Positions 8,560-17,324 of a stretch of DNA of 64,000 nucleotides are shown piece after piece. The notes beneath the pieces are model-generated. The model ran no database searches and had not been told where the DNA came from. It saw only the letters and a program-made list of their open reading frames with translations. Location: assembly GCF_052113705.1 (NCBI RefSeq), contig NZ_JBGQOG010000002.1, forward strand, positions 1 to 64,000, in the 5' to 3' direction. The position numbers and the translations under genes were made by a program. Source of the DNA: JBGQOG01 sp052113705 (GTDB taxonomy: Bacteria > Pseudomonadota > Alphaproteobacteria > Rhodobacterales > Rhodobacteraceae). Every line of letters starts with the position of its first letter. Position 1 is the first letter of the stretch.

Positions 8560-10974
8560 TCACAAAATGAAATCGGCAGAGGTCAACCCGGGCGCTGCGC
8601 TGAGCAGGATGGCGAAATCGGCCGCGCCATCACCGTCCTGATCCACGCTCAACAGGCCACCATCGTAGCGCATTTCGCCAGCGGTGCCGTGGAAACCGGC
8701 CGCATCGATAAAATTGGTCACGCCCAGCCCCTGCAGGTCGATATGGTCGACGCCCGAGGTGAAATCGGTGATCGTATCGCGCAGACTGCCCAGCCCGACG
8801 GTACCGGTCGCAAAAATGAAACTGTCAGCCCCCACGCTGCCGGTCATGACATCTGCGCCGGTGCCCGCCCAGATCTGGTCGTCGCCGCCGCCACCATAGA
8901 TGGTGTTGTTCCCGGCAACCGCGTGGATTTCATCGTTGTTCAAGCCACCCGACAGCAGATCATTGCCACCACCGCCCCAGATGGTGTCGCGTCCGGCCCC
9001 GCCGTAGATCGTGTCATTGCCCGCACCACCCGACATCCAGTCACCGCTGCTGCCCGCCTGGATCAGGTCATTGCCCGCATTGCCGCTGATCGTGTTGCGG
9101 CCCGTGCCGGTGCCGTTGATCGTCTCATTCCCGGCTCCACCGACGAAACTGTCCTGACCGTTCCCCAGCCAAACGCGGTTGTTCCCGGCCTGCCCGTAGA
9201 CAATGTCATTGCCGTTTCCGGCACCGACAATGTCATCGCCCGCCCCGGCATAGATCGTGTCATTGCCCCTGCCGCCGGTGATGCGGTCCAGACCATTGCC
9301 CCCGGCGATGAAATCCCCCCCGGTGCCCGCGGTGATGTTGTCATTGCCGTTGTTGCCGTACAGCCGGTTGGTGCCCGAACCGCCGCCGACGATCAGATCG
9401 GCCTGGGTGCCCCCTTGGATCGTGTCGTCACCGGTGCCGCCATAGAGGCTGTTGAGGCCGCTGGAGTCGGTCAGCAGGTCATTGCCACTACCGCCCGACA
9501 GCATGTCATTGCCGCCATCCCCTGCCAGCGTATCGTTCCCGGCTTCGCCATAGAGCGAGTCATTGCCGTCGCGTCCGGCCAAACTGTCGTTGCCATTGCC
9601 CGCGAACAAGCGGTTATCAACGCCATTACCGAAAATCCGGTCATCGCCCGCGCCGGTATAGACGCGCTCGATCAAAGTGCCGAAGGCGATGGAGAGATTG
9701 CCGACGAGGCCATAGACATCCGAGATGCCGCCCTGCGCCAGGCGCACCGTTTGCGCCGCACCGCTCGACCGCAGATCCAGCGTGTCATATCCACCGTCAT
9801 CGACGATGGTCCAGGCCATTTCATCCCCCAGCGTTCCCGCCGCGCGCATGGTGCTCAGCCGGGAGTAGGTCCCGCCCGCAGTGCTGTTGTCACCGTAAAC
9901 CGTATTGCCGGTGCGCAAGGTGCCGCTGCTGCCGTAAAGATCGCGCATGGCCAGCAGATCCGAGATCATAGGTGTGGCGATATAGGCATAGCTGGCGTTG
10001 ACATAGGTGTTGTCGCTCTGGTCGAAATACGACATGACCGTCGCCTGCCAGCTGTCGTTCAGATAGTCATTGTCGATGCCATAATTGGCAAAGCCGTTGT
10101 AATTGCCCGCATGACCCAAGCCCAGAGCATGACCGATCTCGTGCATGTAGGTCTGCATCGAATAGCTGTTGAATCCGCTGCCCTGCGAAACAAGCCAGTT
10201 GCTGTCGACATTGACGAAGGAGCTGACAACACGCGTCCCCGACGTGGTGGAGGCGGCATAGGCGCCGCTGTCATCATCATCGATGGTGATGTCGATACTG
10301 GCGCCCCCGGCGGGCGCGGTGTTGAAGCGGATGCCGGTCAATGTGGTCCAGGCTTCCAGTGCCCATTGCGCATGCTCACGCCCCGCGGCACTCAGGCCCG
10401 AGAGGTCAACGGTCAGCACATCTCCGGCCGCGATGTCATAGGACCGGACGGATTGCCCGCTGTTTTGCCAATAGCCGGTGGTCAGCTGGTCGGCGATTTG
10501 CTGGGCGGTGTAGATCGGCACACCCGTCGCACCCGCGGCCAGGCCGAGCGTGTAGCCTCCGGTGCGGCTGTCCGCATAGGCCGCGGCCTCGACGTAATAT
10601 GTCCCCGTCACGCCCGCCGTATAGGTCAGCATGGAATTGAGGCCGACCCCACCATCGTCATCATAGCCGATCTGGTTGCCCGCGCTGTCATAGAGCCGCA
10701 GATAGGTATCGCTGACCGGCGTCGCGCCCGCCCCCGTCAGGCTGATCGTGTAGCTCTGCCCCGCCACCAACGAAACCCGCACCCAGTCGCGGTCGCCCGC
10801 GCTGCTGAGCGTGCCGGAAAAGCTGTCGCCGACGCCCATGCTGTAGAGGGTCGCGACGGAGGCCGCCGCATCACTCGCTTCGGAATAGGCAGCGGAGGCA
10901 ACGCCCGGTCCCGTTGCCGCCTCCAGGGCACAATCAGGATCGTAAGGGCGCAGAGCTTGGCAAATCACACACAA
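8560..10974 (-). CDS. RTX matrixin-type zinc metalloprotease (M10 family)
   Basis: An 804-residue secreted protease. Residues about 45-145 form a PPC-like beta-sandwich (GDSFSGTLSSAGDRDWVRV...GTYYVEA). The peptidase domain spans about 155-360, with HEIGHALGLGH at 278-288 (zinc ligands His278, His282, His288; Glu279 catalytic) and a Met-turn VMSYF at 313-317. RTX nonapeptide repeats fill about 450-700, and the C-terminal secretion module ends in ADFIL. The N-terminus MCVICQALRPYDPDC lacks a signal peptide, consistent with type I secretion. The start is TTG 10974, with AAAGG eight bases upstream; GTG 10968 is an alternative. It lies 45 bases downstream of a small exported protein gene and may share its transcript. 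Confidence 0.88.
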   Translation of the reverse strand: MCVICQALRPYDPDCALEAATGPGVASAAYSEASDAAASVATLYSMGVGDSFSGTLSSAGDRDWVRVSLVAGQSYTISLTGAGATPVSDTYLRLYDSAGNQIGYDDDGGVGLNSMLTYTAGVTGTYYVEAAAYADSRTGGYTLGLAAGATGVPIYTAQQIADQLTTGYWQNSGQSVRSYDIAAGDVLTVDLSGLSAAGREHAQWALEAWTTLTGIRFNTAPAGGASIDITIDDDDSGAYAASTTSGTRVVSSFVNVDSNWLVSQGSGFNSYSMQTYMHEIGHALGLGHAGNYNGFANYGIDNDYLNDSWQATVMSYFDQSDNTYVNASYAYIATPMISDLLAMRDLYGSSGTLRTGNTVYGDNSTAGGTYSRLSTMRAAGTLGDEMAWTIVDDGGYDTLDLRSSGAAQTVRLAQGGISDVYGLVGNLSIAFGTLIERVYTGAGDDRIFGNGVDNRLFAGNGNDSLAGRDGNDSLYGEAGNDTLAGDGGNDMLSGGSGNDLLTDSSGLNSLYGGTGDDTIQGGTQADLIVGGGSGTNRLYGNNGNDNITAGTGGDFIAGGNGLDRITGGRGNDTIYAGAGDDIVGAGNGNDIVYGQAGNNRVWLGNGQDSFVGGAGNETINGTGTGRNTISGNAGNDLIQAGSSGDWMSGGAGNDTIYGGAGRDTIWGGGGNDLLSGGLNNDEIHAVAGNNTIYGGGGDDQIWAGTGADVMTGSVGADSFIFATGTVGLGSLRDTITDFTSGVDHIDLQGLGVTNFIDAAGFHGTAGEMRYDGGLLSVDQDGDGAADFAILLSAAPGLTSADFIL

Positions 10975-11019
10975 AAGAGAGGCCTTTCAAAAAATCAACA
11001 GTCACGTCAGTGTCGTCAG

Positions 11020-11442
11020 CTAGTGCGCCGCAGTCAGTGCGAAATTCGCCGCCGTGACAAGGCTGCCCGCGTAATTTCGCAGCACCGCTGCCGGCATCGA
11101 GGCGGCGTCTGTCACCGACAAATCCAGCACCGGGCCCAAAACCGTCGTGCCCCCCTGATGCCAGAGCAATCTGGCGGAAATATGATGATCGGCCAAGGTC
11201 AGGATTTCCAGCCCGACCGCCCCTTCCGTCAGCGCGGCATCGGGCGCCAGCGGCATCATGCGGACGCCGTAGCGTGCGCTGATTGCCTGCGCAACATCGC
11301 GGCACAGATCTGCCGCGGCACCCGCCTGTGCGGCCGCCGGGCGCGGCGCGCATTGCCAGGGCACGGTGGCATCCGCAGTGCCCCCCGCCGCGGCCTGAGA
11401 TGCCACCGCCATACTCCAAAGTGCCACCAGCATATGCCGCAT
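11020..11442 (-). CDS. Small exported protein upstream of the RTX protease, function unknown
   Basis: A 140-residue protein with a clear signal peptide (MRHMLVALWSMAVASQAAAG, cleavage after about residue 19). The mature part has two cysteines (WQCAPR and DLCRDV) that could pair, followed by an alternating pattern typical of a small alpha/beta fold. ATG 11442 is preferred over upstream starts because AGAGGA lies seven bases before it and the signal peptide then begins correctly. It is transcribed just ahead of the metalloprotease. A periplasmic partner or inhibitor of that protease is an inference from position only; I recognise no family. Confidence 0.65.
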   Translation of the reverse strand: MRHMLVALWSMAVASQAAAGGTADATVPWQCAPRPAAAQAGAAADLCRDVAQAISARYGVRMMPLAPDAALTEGAVGLEILTLADHHISARLLWHQGGTTVLGPVLDLSVTDAASMPAAVLRNYAGSLVTAANFALTAAH

Positions 11443-11650
11443 CCGTCTATCCTCTGATCTCGGCCGCAGGGTAGCATTAACGGGCAGAAAGTTGCAGATC
11501 AAGTTTGCGAGGGGCGGGAAACCTCTCGACGCAGCGGGCCTCCCCTGCTACCCGAAGACCAAGAACATTGACCTGCCCCATCATCCCGTTATCTTGCGGG
11601 GTATGGCTGTCCGCGCCTTCCGGCTGGGCCACTAGGAACTTGGATCGGTA
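11443..11650. promoter_or_regulatory. Divergent intergenic region between the small exported protein and the export lipoprotein
   Basis: About 208 bases separate two genes transcribed away from each other, so both promoters should lie here. I could not pick convincing -35/-10 pairs, and no strong dyad was found. Confidence 0.35.
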
Positions 11651-12766
11651 ATGAAAAGACTTCGCGCCCGCCGTGTTTTGCCCCTGTTTGCCGTGTTGTT
11701 CCTGGTGGGCTGCTCGCTGCCGCGGGGCGCTGCCATGGAAAGTGAAATCCTCCGGTCCGCCAATTCGGCAAATGCCGACTTCCGTGTGGTGCCGGTGACG
11801 CGGGAGAATGTGGCCAAGGTCAGCCTCTGGCCGCGGGCGCAGAGCGTGGAATACCGCAGCTGGCCCCGCAGTGGCCGGGGCGGCATGAGCCCGATCATCG
11901 CCGCGGGCGACACGCTCAATCTGGTGATCTGGGAAAACGCCGACAATCCGTTGTTGACCTCGGGCGCGCAAAAATCCGTCGAGATGAATGAAATCATCGT
12001 CGACAACACGGGCAAGATCTTTCTGCCCTATCTCGGATCCGTGCGGGTCAGCGGCCAAAGCCCGGAGGCGGCGCGCGATTCCCTGCAGCAAAAGCTGACC
12101 GGCGTGCTGACCTCGCCGCAGGTGCAGCTGACGGTGAAACAGGGGCGGCAGAACACCGTGGATCTGGTGGGGGGCGTGGCGCGCGCCGGCAATTATCCGC
12201 TGCCCGATCAGAATTTCACCGTGCTGGGCCTGCTCAGCGCCGGCGGCGGCATCACCGGCGCCCTGCGCAACCCGCAACTGCGCCTCGTGCGCAGCGGCGC
12301 GATCTATGGCGTCTCCGCCAAGGACCTCATGTCCGACCCTTCGCTCGATACCGTGCTGCGCGGCCGCGACAAGGTGATCGTGACGGAAGACGACCGGTAT
12401 TTCCTCGCATTGGGCGCGTCCAGCTCGCAAAAGCAGATTTATTTCCCGCAGGACAAGGTCACGGCGCTGGATGCGGTGACGCTGATCGGTGGCGTACAGG
12501 CGCAGCGGGGAAATCCGAAGGGCGTGCTGATCTTGCGGGAATATCCCGCCAGCGCGCTGCGCAACGATGCCAGCGGCCCGGACCGGGATCGGGTGATCTT
12601 TTCGCTCGATCTGACCTCGGCGGACGGGCTCTTCAGCGCCGGGCGCTTCCCGATCGAACCGAATGACCTCGTGCTCGCAACGGAATCGCCGGTCAACGGT
12701 CTGCGCACGATCATGGGGCTGGTCACGCAGGGGGCGGTTGTCGCCGACCGCCTCGACGGGCTGTAA
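11651..12766 (+). CDS. Polysaccharide export outer-membrane lipoprotein (Wza/KpsD-like)
   Basis: A 371-residue lipoprotein with a lipobox ending in VGC (Cys21) after a hydrophobic signal. The Poly_export domain covers about 80-150 (AGDTLNLVIWENADNP, the strand VDNTGKIFLPYLGSVRVSG), followed by two SLBB-type segments around 165-330. Proteins of this family form the octameric outer-membrane channel through which capsule or exopolysaccharide leaves the cell. It stands alone, divergent from the gene at 11442. It is the natural outer-membrane partner of the KpsE-like protein and ABC exporter 6 kb away. It is followed closely by a convergent glycosyltransferase gene. Confidence 0.9.
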   Translation: MKRLRARRVLPLFAVLFLVGCSLPRGAAMESEILRSANSANADFRVVPVTRENVAKVSLWPRAQSVEYRSWPRSGRGGMSPIIAAGDTLNLVIWENADNPLLTSGAQKSVEMNEIIVDNTGKIFLPYLGSVRVSGQSPEAARDSLQQKLTGVLTSPQVQLTVKQGRQNTVDLVGGVARAGNYPLPDQNFTVLGLLSAGGGITGALRNPQLRLVRSGAIYGVSAKDLMSDPSLDTVLRGRDKVIVTEDDRYFLALGASSSQKQIYFPQDKVTALDAVTLIGGVQAQRGNPKGVLILREYPASALRNDASGPDRDRVIFSLDLTSADGLFSAGRFPIEPNDLVLATESPVNGLRTIMGLVTQGAVVADRLDGL

Positions 12767-12775
12767 ACCAGAGGC

Positions 12776-13738
12776 TTAAAGCAGGCCGCGCCAGGCAGCG
12801 AGCCAGACCGCCAGTCCGGCCAGACGCGTCTGACGGTACAGGCCCAACCGCCGCAGCGCCCGCACGCGGGCCCATGCCCCCGGCAATTGTCGCATCGCGG
12901 CAAATTCCCTCAGCAGGCGCGCATTCTCCGGGGTGAGCAGGGACTCACATGCCGCAAGCGCAGCGATATTCCGGCCGATCCAGTCGCGAAACACGCCGCG
13001 CCGGATTTCGCGGCTGCGCACCAGCGCCGACCTGAGCGTGTCATTGCGTCCCATCAGGTTGCGCGCGTGCTGGCGGTAGAGCAGCACCGGCCGATCATCG
13101 CGCACCACGCGGCCCCCGGCACCGATGATCAGCTGATACAGCCACCAGTCATGGGCGATGATCCCGGCATGATCCGCCGCCGCCGCCGCCTTCTGCACCA
13201 GATCAAGCGCCGGACGGTTCAGCACGATGGTGTTGCCCGCAGCGACATTTTGCACCAATGCATTGGCAAAACTGAACGGGCGAGGCCAGATCGGCGAGGG
13301 TCCGATCTTCGTCAGCGCTGCGTCGCAGATCATCGTGCGGGCACAATAGAGCACCGGCACCGCGCCGCCCTCCTGCCGTATCCGCGCCACTGCCTGCGTC
13401 AGTTTCTCCGGCAACCAGACATCGTCATGATCAGCAAGCGCCACATAGGGCACATCGGGTCCGGCCGCGCGCAGGAGCGCCAGGAAGTTTTGCGCAAACC
13501 CCCGCCGCGGCCCGGGGAGGATCTGCACCGAATGCTGCGGGTTTTGCCGGGCGAACGCCTCGACCTGCACGACGCTGCCATCGGTGGCGCCATCATCGCC
13601 AACGAGCAGCGACCAACCGGTCATGGTTTGCTGCAACATGCTGTGCAACTGCGGCTGCAGATACGGGCCCGCATTGTGCAGGGCCATCAAGATCGTAACC
13701 TCGGGGGACATTGACATTGCTACCGGCTCATCTGGCAT
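12776..13738 (-). CDS. Family 2 glycosyltransferase
   Basis: A 320-residue enzyme with the rhamnosyltransferase-like GT2 layout: VTILMALHNAGPYLQPQL, VGDDGATDGSV, and VALADHDDVWLPEKL carrying the DxD-type metal/nucleotide site. A C-terminal helix-rich part follows. ATG 13738 is selected because AGGGG lies just upstream; the TTG at 13762 has no ribosome-binding site. It is convergent with the Wza-like gene, with only nine bases between the stop codons. It probably adds one sugar during assembly of the exported glycan; donor and acceptor are unknown. Confidence 0.87.
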   Translation of the reverse strand: MPDEPVAMSMSPEVTILMALHNAGPYLQPQLHSMLQQTMTGWSLLVGDDGATDGSVVQVEAFARQNPQHSVQILPGPRRGFAQNFLALLRAAGPDVPYVALADHDDVWLPEKLTQAVARIRQEGGAVPVLYCARTMICDAALTKIGPSPIWPRPFSFANALVQNVAAGNTIVLNRPALDLVQKAAAAADHAGIIAHDWWLYQLIIGAGGRVVRDDRPVLLYRQHARNLMGRNDTLRSALVRSREIRRGVFRDWIGRNIAALAACESLLTPENARLLREFAAMRQLPGAWARVRALRRLGLYRQTRLAGLAVWLAAWRGLL

Positions 13739-14106
13739 TCCTGCCCCTCTATGCGGCCGCAACCCGCCACTGTCGAGGCATCTCGGACCGCCTGTTGACC
13801 GCGTCCGGCGCGTGCAAGCCCCCCGGGGATCTGCGCGAAGGCCCTCTCGCCAGACAGGTTTGCGCTGCGCCGTTCAGCGCAGTTGATGCTGCTTCCGCCC
13901 TCCCGGAGCGTCACCGTGAATATCACCCGGGGACGGTTCTTGTTCCCCTCTGAGCCACACCAGATGCACCGCACTTCTGAAATGCGCAAAAAAATATCGT
14001 TAGATATTAGGGGCTGCAGAAATCGTCGGGCAATTTTAGCTTGCCTGACGGGGTGGGCTTTTTATCCTTTGGCATCGAATAAATTAACAGTGAAAAGGAG
14101 CACGTA
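13739..14106. promoter_or_regulatory. Divergent upstream region of the third RTX gene, with AT-rich dyad
   Basis: A 368-base gap between divergent genes. It turns AT-rich after 13980. The perfect 6-base-arm dyad AATATC-GTTA-GATATT at 13993-14008 looks operator-like. AAGGAG at 14095-14100 is a strong ribosome-binding site six bases ahead of ATG 14107. Short frames in the gap lack gene-like codon use or start signals and are not called. Confidence 0.45.
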
Positions 14107-16881
14107 ATGCTCATCTCTATCTTCGGGAACGCTGGGGATCTTCTTGATTTTGCGTTTTACGACCCCGAAATCGACTCCGTCAATGTTGGCATCGTCTCGA
14201 ACAGCGCCACGCAGATCGTGGTAGAGAATCCAGCCACCGGCGCCATCACGACCTTCAGTGGTTTTGGTTTCTCAAACGATCCCGAAAATGATTTCTCCGG
14301 CACATTGACGGGGCTGTCGATCAGTGATGGCGAGGGCAATGTCCTCTACAGCTTCTCAGATTTCTCGTGGTCGAATGCCGCCTTTCTCGGGGCGGTGGTG
14401 AACATTTACGACAACGATGACGACAGCGGGATGATTGCGCTGCTGAATCTGCAACCGATTGAAGTCGATGCGAGCCAATCCGTCTCTGGCGCCGATCTGT
14501 ATTTCCTCGATCTGGTCTCTTCTACCATCACAATGACCGGATCGGCCTTTGGCGATACGCTGGCCGGTGCGCTTGGCAATGACACGATCATGACGGGAAC
14601 CGCCCCGGCCGACCAAACGGATTACATTTTCGCCACCGCGGGCAATGACACCTATGACTTCTCGGATATTTCCGGAAGCAACGGCGATGTCGTGCTGAGC
14701 TATGAAGATGCGAGCGCCACGACCTTTACCATCAATGGTGCGGCGAATACCGGCAGCATCAGCAATTCGCAGGGCACGGACACCCTGATAGCTGTCAACA
14801 ACATTCTGGCAGATACAACCGAGGGTCTGGCGCTCCTCGGCTCTGCCGGCAATGACACGTACAACGTGACCATCGGGACCAACCAATGGGTCAATCTGGT
14901 CGGCGCGGCAGGCAGCGACAGCTACACGATCAACCTGGCACAAAACGGTACGGTCCGCGTTTCGTTCCAAGAAGCGGCCTTTCAGGGCGCGGTCATCAAC
15001 CTGGCCACCGGCACCATCGCAAATGATGGCACAGGCAACAGCGACACGATTTCCGTCAGCGGCACCAATGGGACGCTGCAGATCCAGGGCACCAATTTCG
15101 CGGATTCGATCACCGGCGGCGCGGGCAACGAAATGTTCATCCTGCGCGCCGGAAATGACACGCTGAACGGCGGAGGCGGCACCGACACGCTGCGCTACGA
15201 CCGAAATCAGATGACCGCCGCCGTGGCGGTTGATCTGGCGGCCGGAACGGCCACCGGCACCTGGAGCGGCAGTGGTTTCTCCCATACCCTCGCCGGGATT
15301 GAAGTGGTGCGGGGCACCAATGGGTTTGGCGATACCATTCTTGGCAGCGCCACCGCCGAGACATTCCTCGGCATGGGCGGGGATGACTCGCTCAACGGCC
15401 GGGGTGGCAATGACATCCTTTATGGCAACGATGGCGCAGATACGCTGATCGGCGACACCGGCAATGACACGCTCTATGGCGGCGCCGACGCGGACGAGCT
15501 GAACGGCGGTGGTGGCCATGACCGTCTGGAAGGTGAGGATGGCAACGACATCATTTACACCGGGGGTGGCGATGATTTTGCGTCGGGCGGCGCGGGCAAC
15601 GATCTGATCGCGGCCTATTCCGGCGCCAACACGCTTTATGGGGGTGGGGGAACCGACACAATTCAGGGCGGCCTCGACGGCGATCTGATCTATGCGAGTG
15701 GCGGCATCGGCAACATGCTCTACGGCAATGACGGCAACGACACTCTGACCGCGGGCGCCGGGGGCGACCTTCTGGCGGGCAATGCCGGCAATGACCGTCT
15801 GCTGGGGGGCGTCGGGGCCGATACGATCTATGGCGGCGGCGGCAATGACACGATTGGGGCCGGGGCCGGGGCTGACCTGATCTACGGCACCGCGGGCCGC
15901 AATGAGATCTATGGCGGCGCGGGCGCTGATACGGTCCAGGGGGGGACCGGCATTGATGTGATCTATGGCCAGGGCAATGAAGGCAACCAACTCTACGGCA
16001 ATAACGGCAATGACTCGATCTTTGCAGGCAATGGCGGCGATCTGATCGCGGGCGGCGCCGGGAACGATTCACTCACCGGGGGCAACGGGGCCGACAGCAT
16101 TTACGGTGGTGCCGGGAATGACACGGCCAATGGCGGGGCTGGCAATGACCTGATCTATGGCAGCGGCGGCGACACCAACACGCTCTATGGCGGCGATGGC
16201 AACGACACCATCAACGCCGCAGCGGGCGGTGACGTTCTGGCCGGGAATGGCGGCAATGACGTTCTGTTGGGCGGCAATGGCGCCGACACCATCTATGCAG
16301 GCGGCGGCAATGACACCGTCGGCGGCGGCAATGGCAATGACCTGATCTACGGCACGGCTGGCAACAACCGGATCTGGACCGGCAACGGCAGTGATACGGT
16401 TCAGGGCGGCACCGGCAATGACGAAATCCACGGCCAGGGCAACGCGTCAAACACCCTCTACGGTCTCAACGGCAATGACACCATTTTCGGTGGCAACGGT
16501 GGCGATCTGATGAATGGCGGCGCGGGGGACGACTCTCTGGTCGGCGGTGCGGGGGCGGACACCATCGTCAGCGGCACCGGCGCGGATGTCCTGACCGGGG
16601 GAGCCGGGGCGGATACCTTCGTCTTTGCCAGCGCCGAAGATGCGGGAATTGGCGCGGGCCGCGATGTCATCACCGATTTCACCCATGGCGTGGATCAGAT
16701 CGACCTGAGCGGGATGGACCTGACCAGCTTCATCGGCAGCGCCGCCTTCAGCCAGACGGCGGGCGAACTCCGGTACGCGGGAGGGGTGCTCGTCGGTGAC
16801 ATCGACGGGAATGGCGTGCAGGACTTTGCGCTGGAACTGACGGGTGCCCCGACCCTGACCCTGAGTGATTTCATTCTGTAA
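14107..16881 (+). CDS. Large RTX calcium-binding repeat protein
   Basis: A 924-residue protein. The first 150 residues form a non-repetitive domain (MLISIFGNAGDLLDFAFYD...). Residues 150-380 are a looser beta-repeat region with scattered GNDT motifs. Residues about 380-830 are a nearly unbroken array of GGxGxDxxx nonapeptides, the calcium-binding beta-roll. The last 75 residues (RDVITDFTHGVDQIDLSGMDL... to LSDFIL) are the same secretion module found in the other two RTX proteins of the window. No signal peptide. It lacks a recognisable catalytic domain, so an adhesin or matrix role is likely but inferred. A strong terminator follows. Confidence 0.87.
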   Translation: MLISIFGNAGDLLDFAFYDPEIDSVNVGIVSNSATQIVVENPATGAITTFSGFGFSNDPENDFSGTLTGLSISDGEGNVLYSFSDFSWSNAAFLGAVVNIYDNDDDSGMIALLNLQPIEVDASQSVSGADLYFLDLVSSTITMTGSAFGDTLAGALGNDTIMTGTAPADQTDYIFATAGNDTYDFSDISGSNGDVVLSYEDASATTFTINGAANTGSISNSQGTDTLIAVNNILADTTEGLALLGSAGNDTYNVTIGTNQWVNLVGAAGSDSYTINLAQNGTVRVSFQEAAFQGAVINLATGTIANDGTGNSDTISVSGTNGTLQIQGTNFADSITGGAGNEMFILRAGNDTLNGGGGTDTLRYDRNQMTAAVAVDLAAGTATGTWSGSGFSHTLAGIEVVRGTNGFGDTILGSATAETFLGMGGDDSLNGRGGNDILYGNDGADTLIGDTGNDTLYGGADADELNGGGGHDRLEGEDGNDIIYTGGGDDFASGGAGNDLIAAYSGANTLYGGGGTDTIQGGLDGDLIYASGGIGNMLYGNDGNDTLTAGAGGDLLAGNAGNDRLLGGVGADTIYGGGGNDTIGAGAGADLIYGTAGRNEIYGGAGADTVQGGTGIDVIYGQGNEGNQLYGNNGNDSIFAGNGGDLIAGGAGNDSLTGGNGADSIYGGAGNDTANGGAGNDLIYGSGGDTNTLYGGDGNDTINAAAGGDVLAGNGGNDVLLGGNGADTIYAGGGNDTVGGGNGNDLIYGTAGNNRIWTGNGSDTVQGGTGNDEIHGQGNASNTLYGLNGNDTIFGGNGGDLMNGGAGDDSLVGGAGADTIVSGTGADVLTGGAGADTFVFASAEDAGIGAGRDVITDFTHGVDQIDLSGMDLTSFIGSAAFSQTAGELRYAGGVLVGDIDGNGVQDFALELTGAPTLTLSDFIL

Positions 16882-16933
16882 TCCGGGTCAGCTTGGCCCC
16901 GCGCATCGCGCGCGGACAGCCCAGATAAGATTG

Positions 16934-16971
16934 CCAAAGCCGGTCCCGCGCGGATCGGCTTTGGTTTTTTT
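16934..16971 (+). terminator. Rho-independent terminator after the large RTX gene
   Basis: A 9-base stem CCAAAGCCG/CGGCTTTGG (16934-16942 with 16956-16964) encloses a 13-base loop and is followed by seven T residues. Confidence 0.9.
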
Positions 16972-17324
16972 GGGGGGCAACGGCTGAGCCAGCCTGGTCC
17001 CCCTCTGGCTCTGCTCCGGCCTGCCTTGCGCGGCCGGGCACGGAAAGATCCGCCGTCATGCCCCCCGGCGCGTGTCACGATGCGGCGGCAGCGCTTTTCG
17101 GGTCCACCCGGGCGATGGATACGGGGGCCCCCTCGGATGGCGCCCGCCTTCCAAGGGCCCCTCCCCCGTCGCCGCCCATTCGTCAGCACAGCCGCCAGAT
17201 CGACGCCGTTTTTCCCCTGTGCTAGCCTCATCGCCAAAGCTGCGCGCCGGGCGTGGCCCGGTGAACGCGGCGCAGGCACTTCGGACCAGCCCCGTTGCAG
17301 CCGCGCAAAGACGGGGGAATTGAC
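16972..17324. other. Gene-free region before the ProC-like gene
   Basis: About 350 very GC-rich bases after the terminator. Several frames are open, but none has a ribosome-binding site, sensible composition or recognisable product. GGGGGA lies about seven bases before GTG 17325. Nothing else could be supported. Confidence 0.4.

Noticed and set aside
9000..9640. Short repeated DNA motifs resembling a repeat or CRISPR-like array
   Set aside because: The repeats follow a 27-base codon period of the nonapeptide GGxGxDxxx. They vary at synonymous sites and lack unique spacers of constant length.
8689..11457. A 922-codon frame antisense to the RTX protease
   Set aside because: Its repeated Ile/Ala pattern is the reverse reading of the glycine-aspartate RTX codons; the opposite strand has the zinc motif and secretion module.
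13883..14107. A 74-codon frame upstream of the large RTX gene
   Set aside because: No ribosome-binding site, no recognisable composition, and it crosses the probable promoter region.
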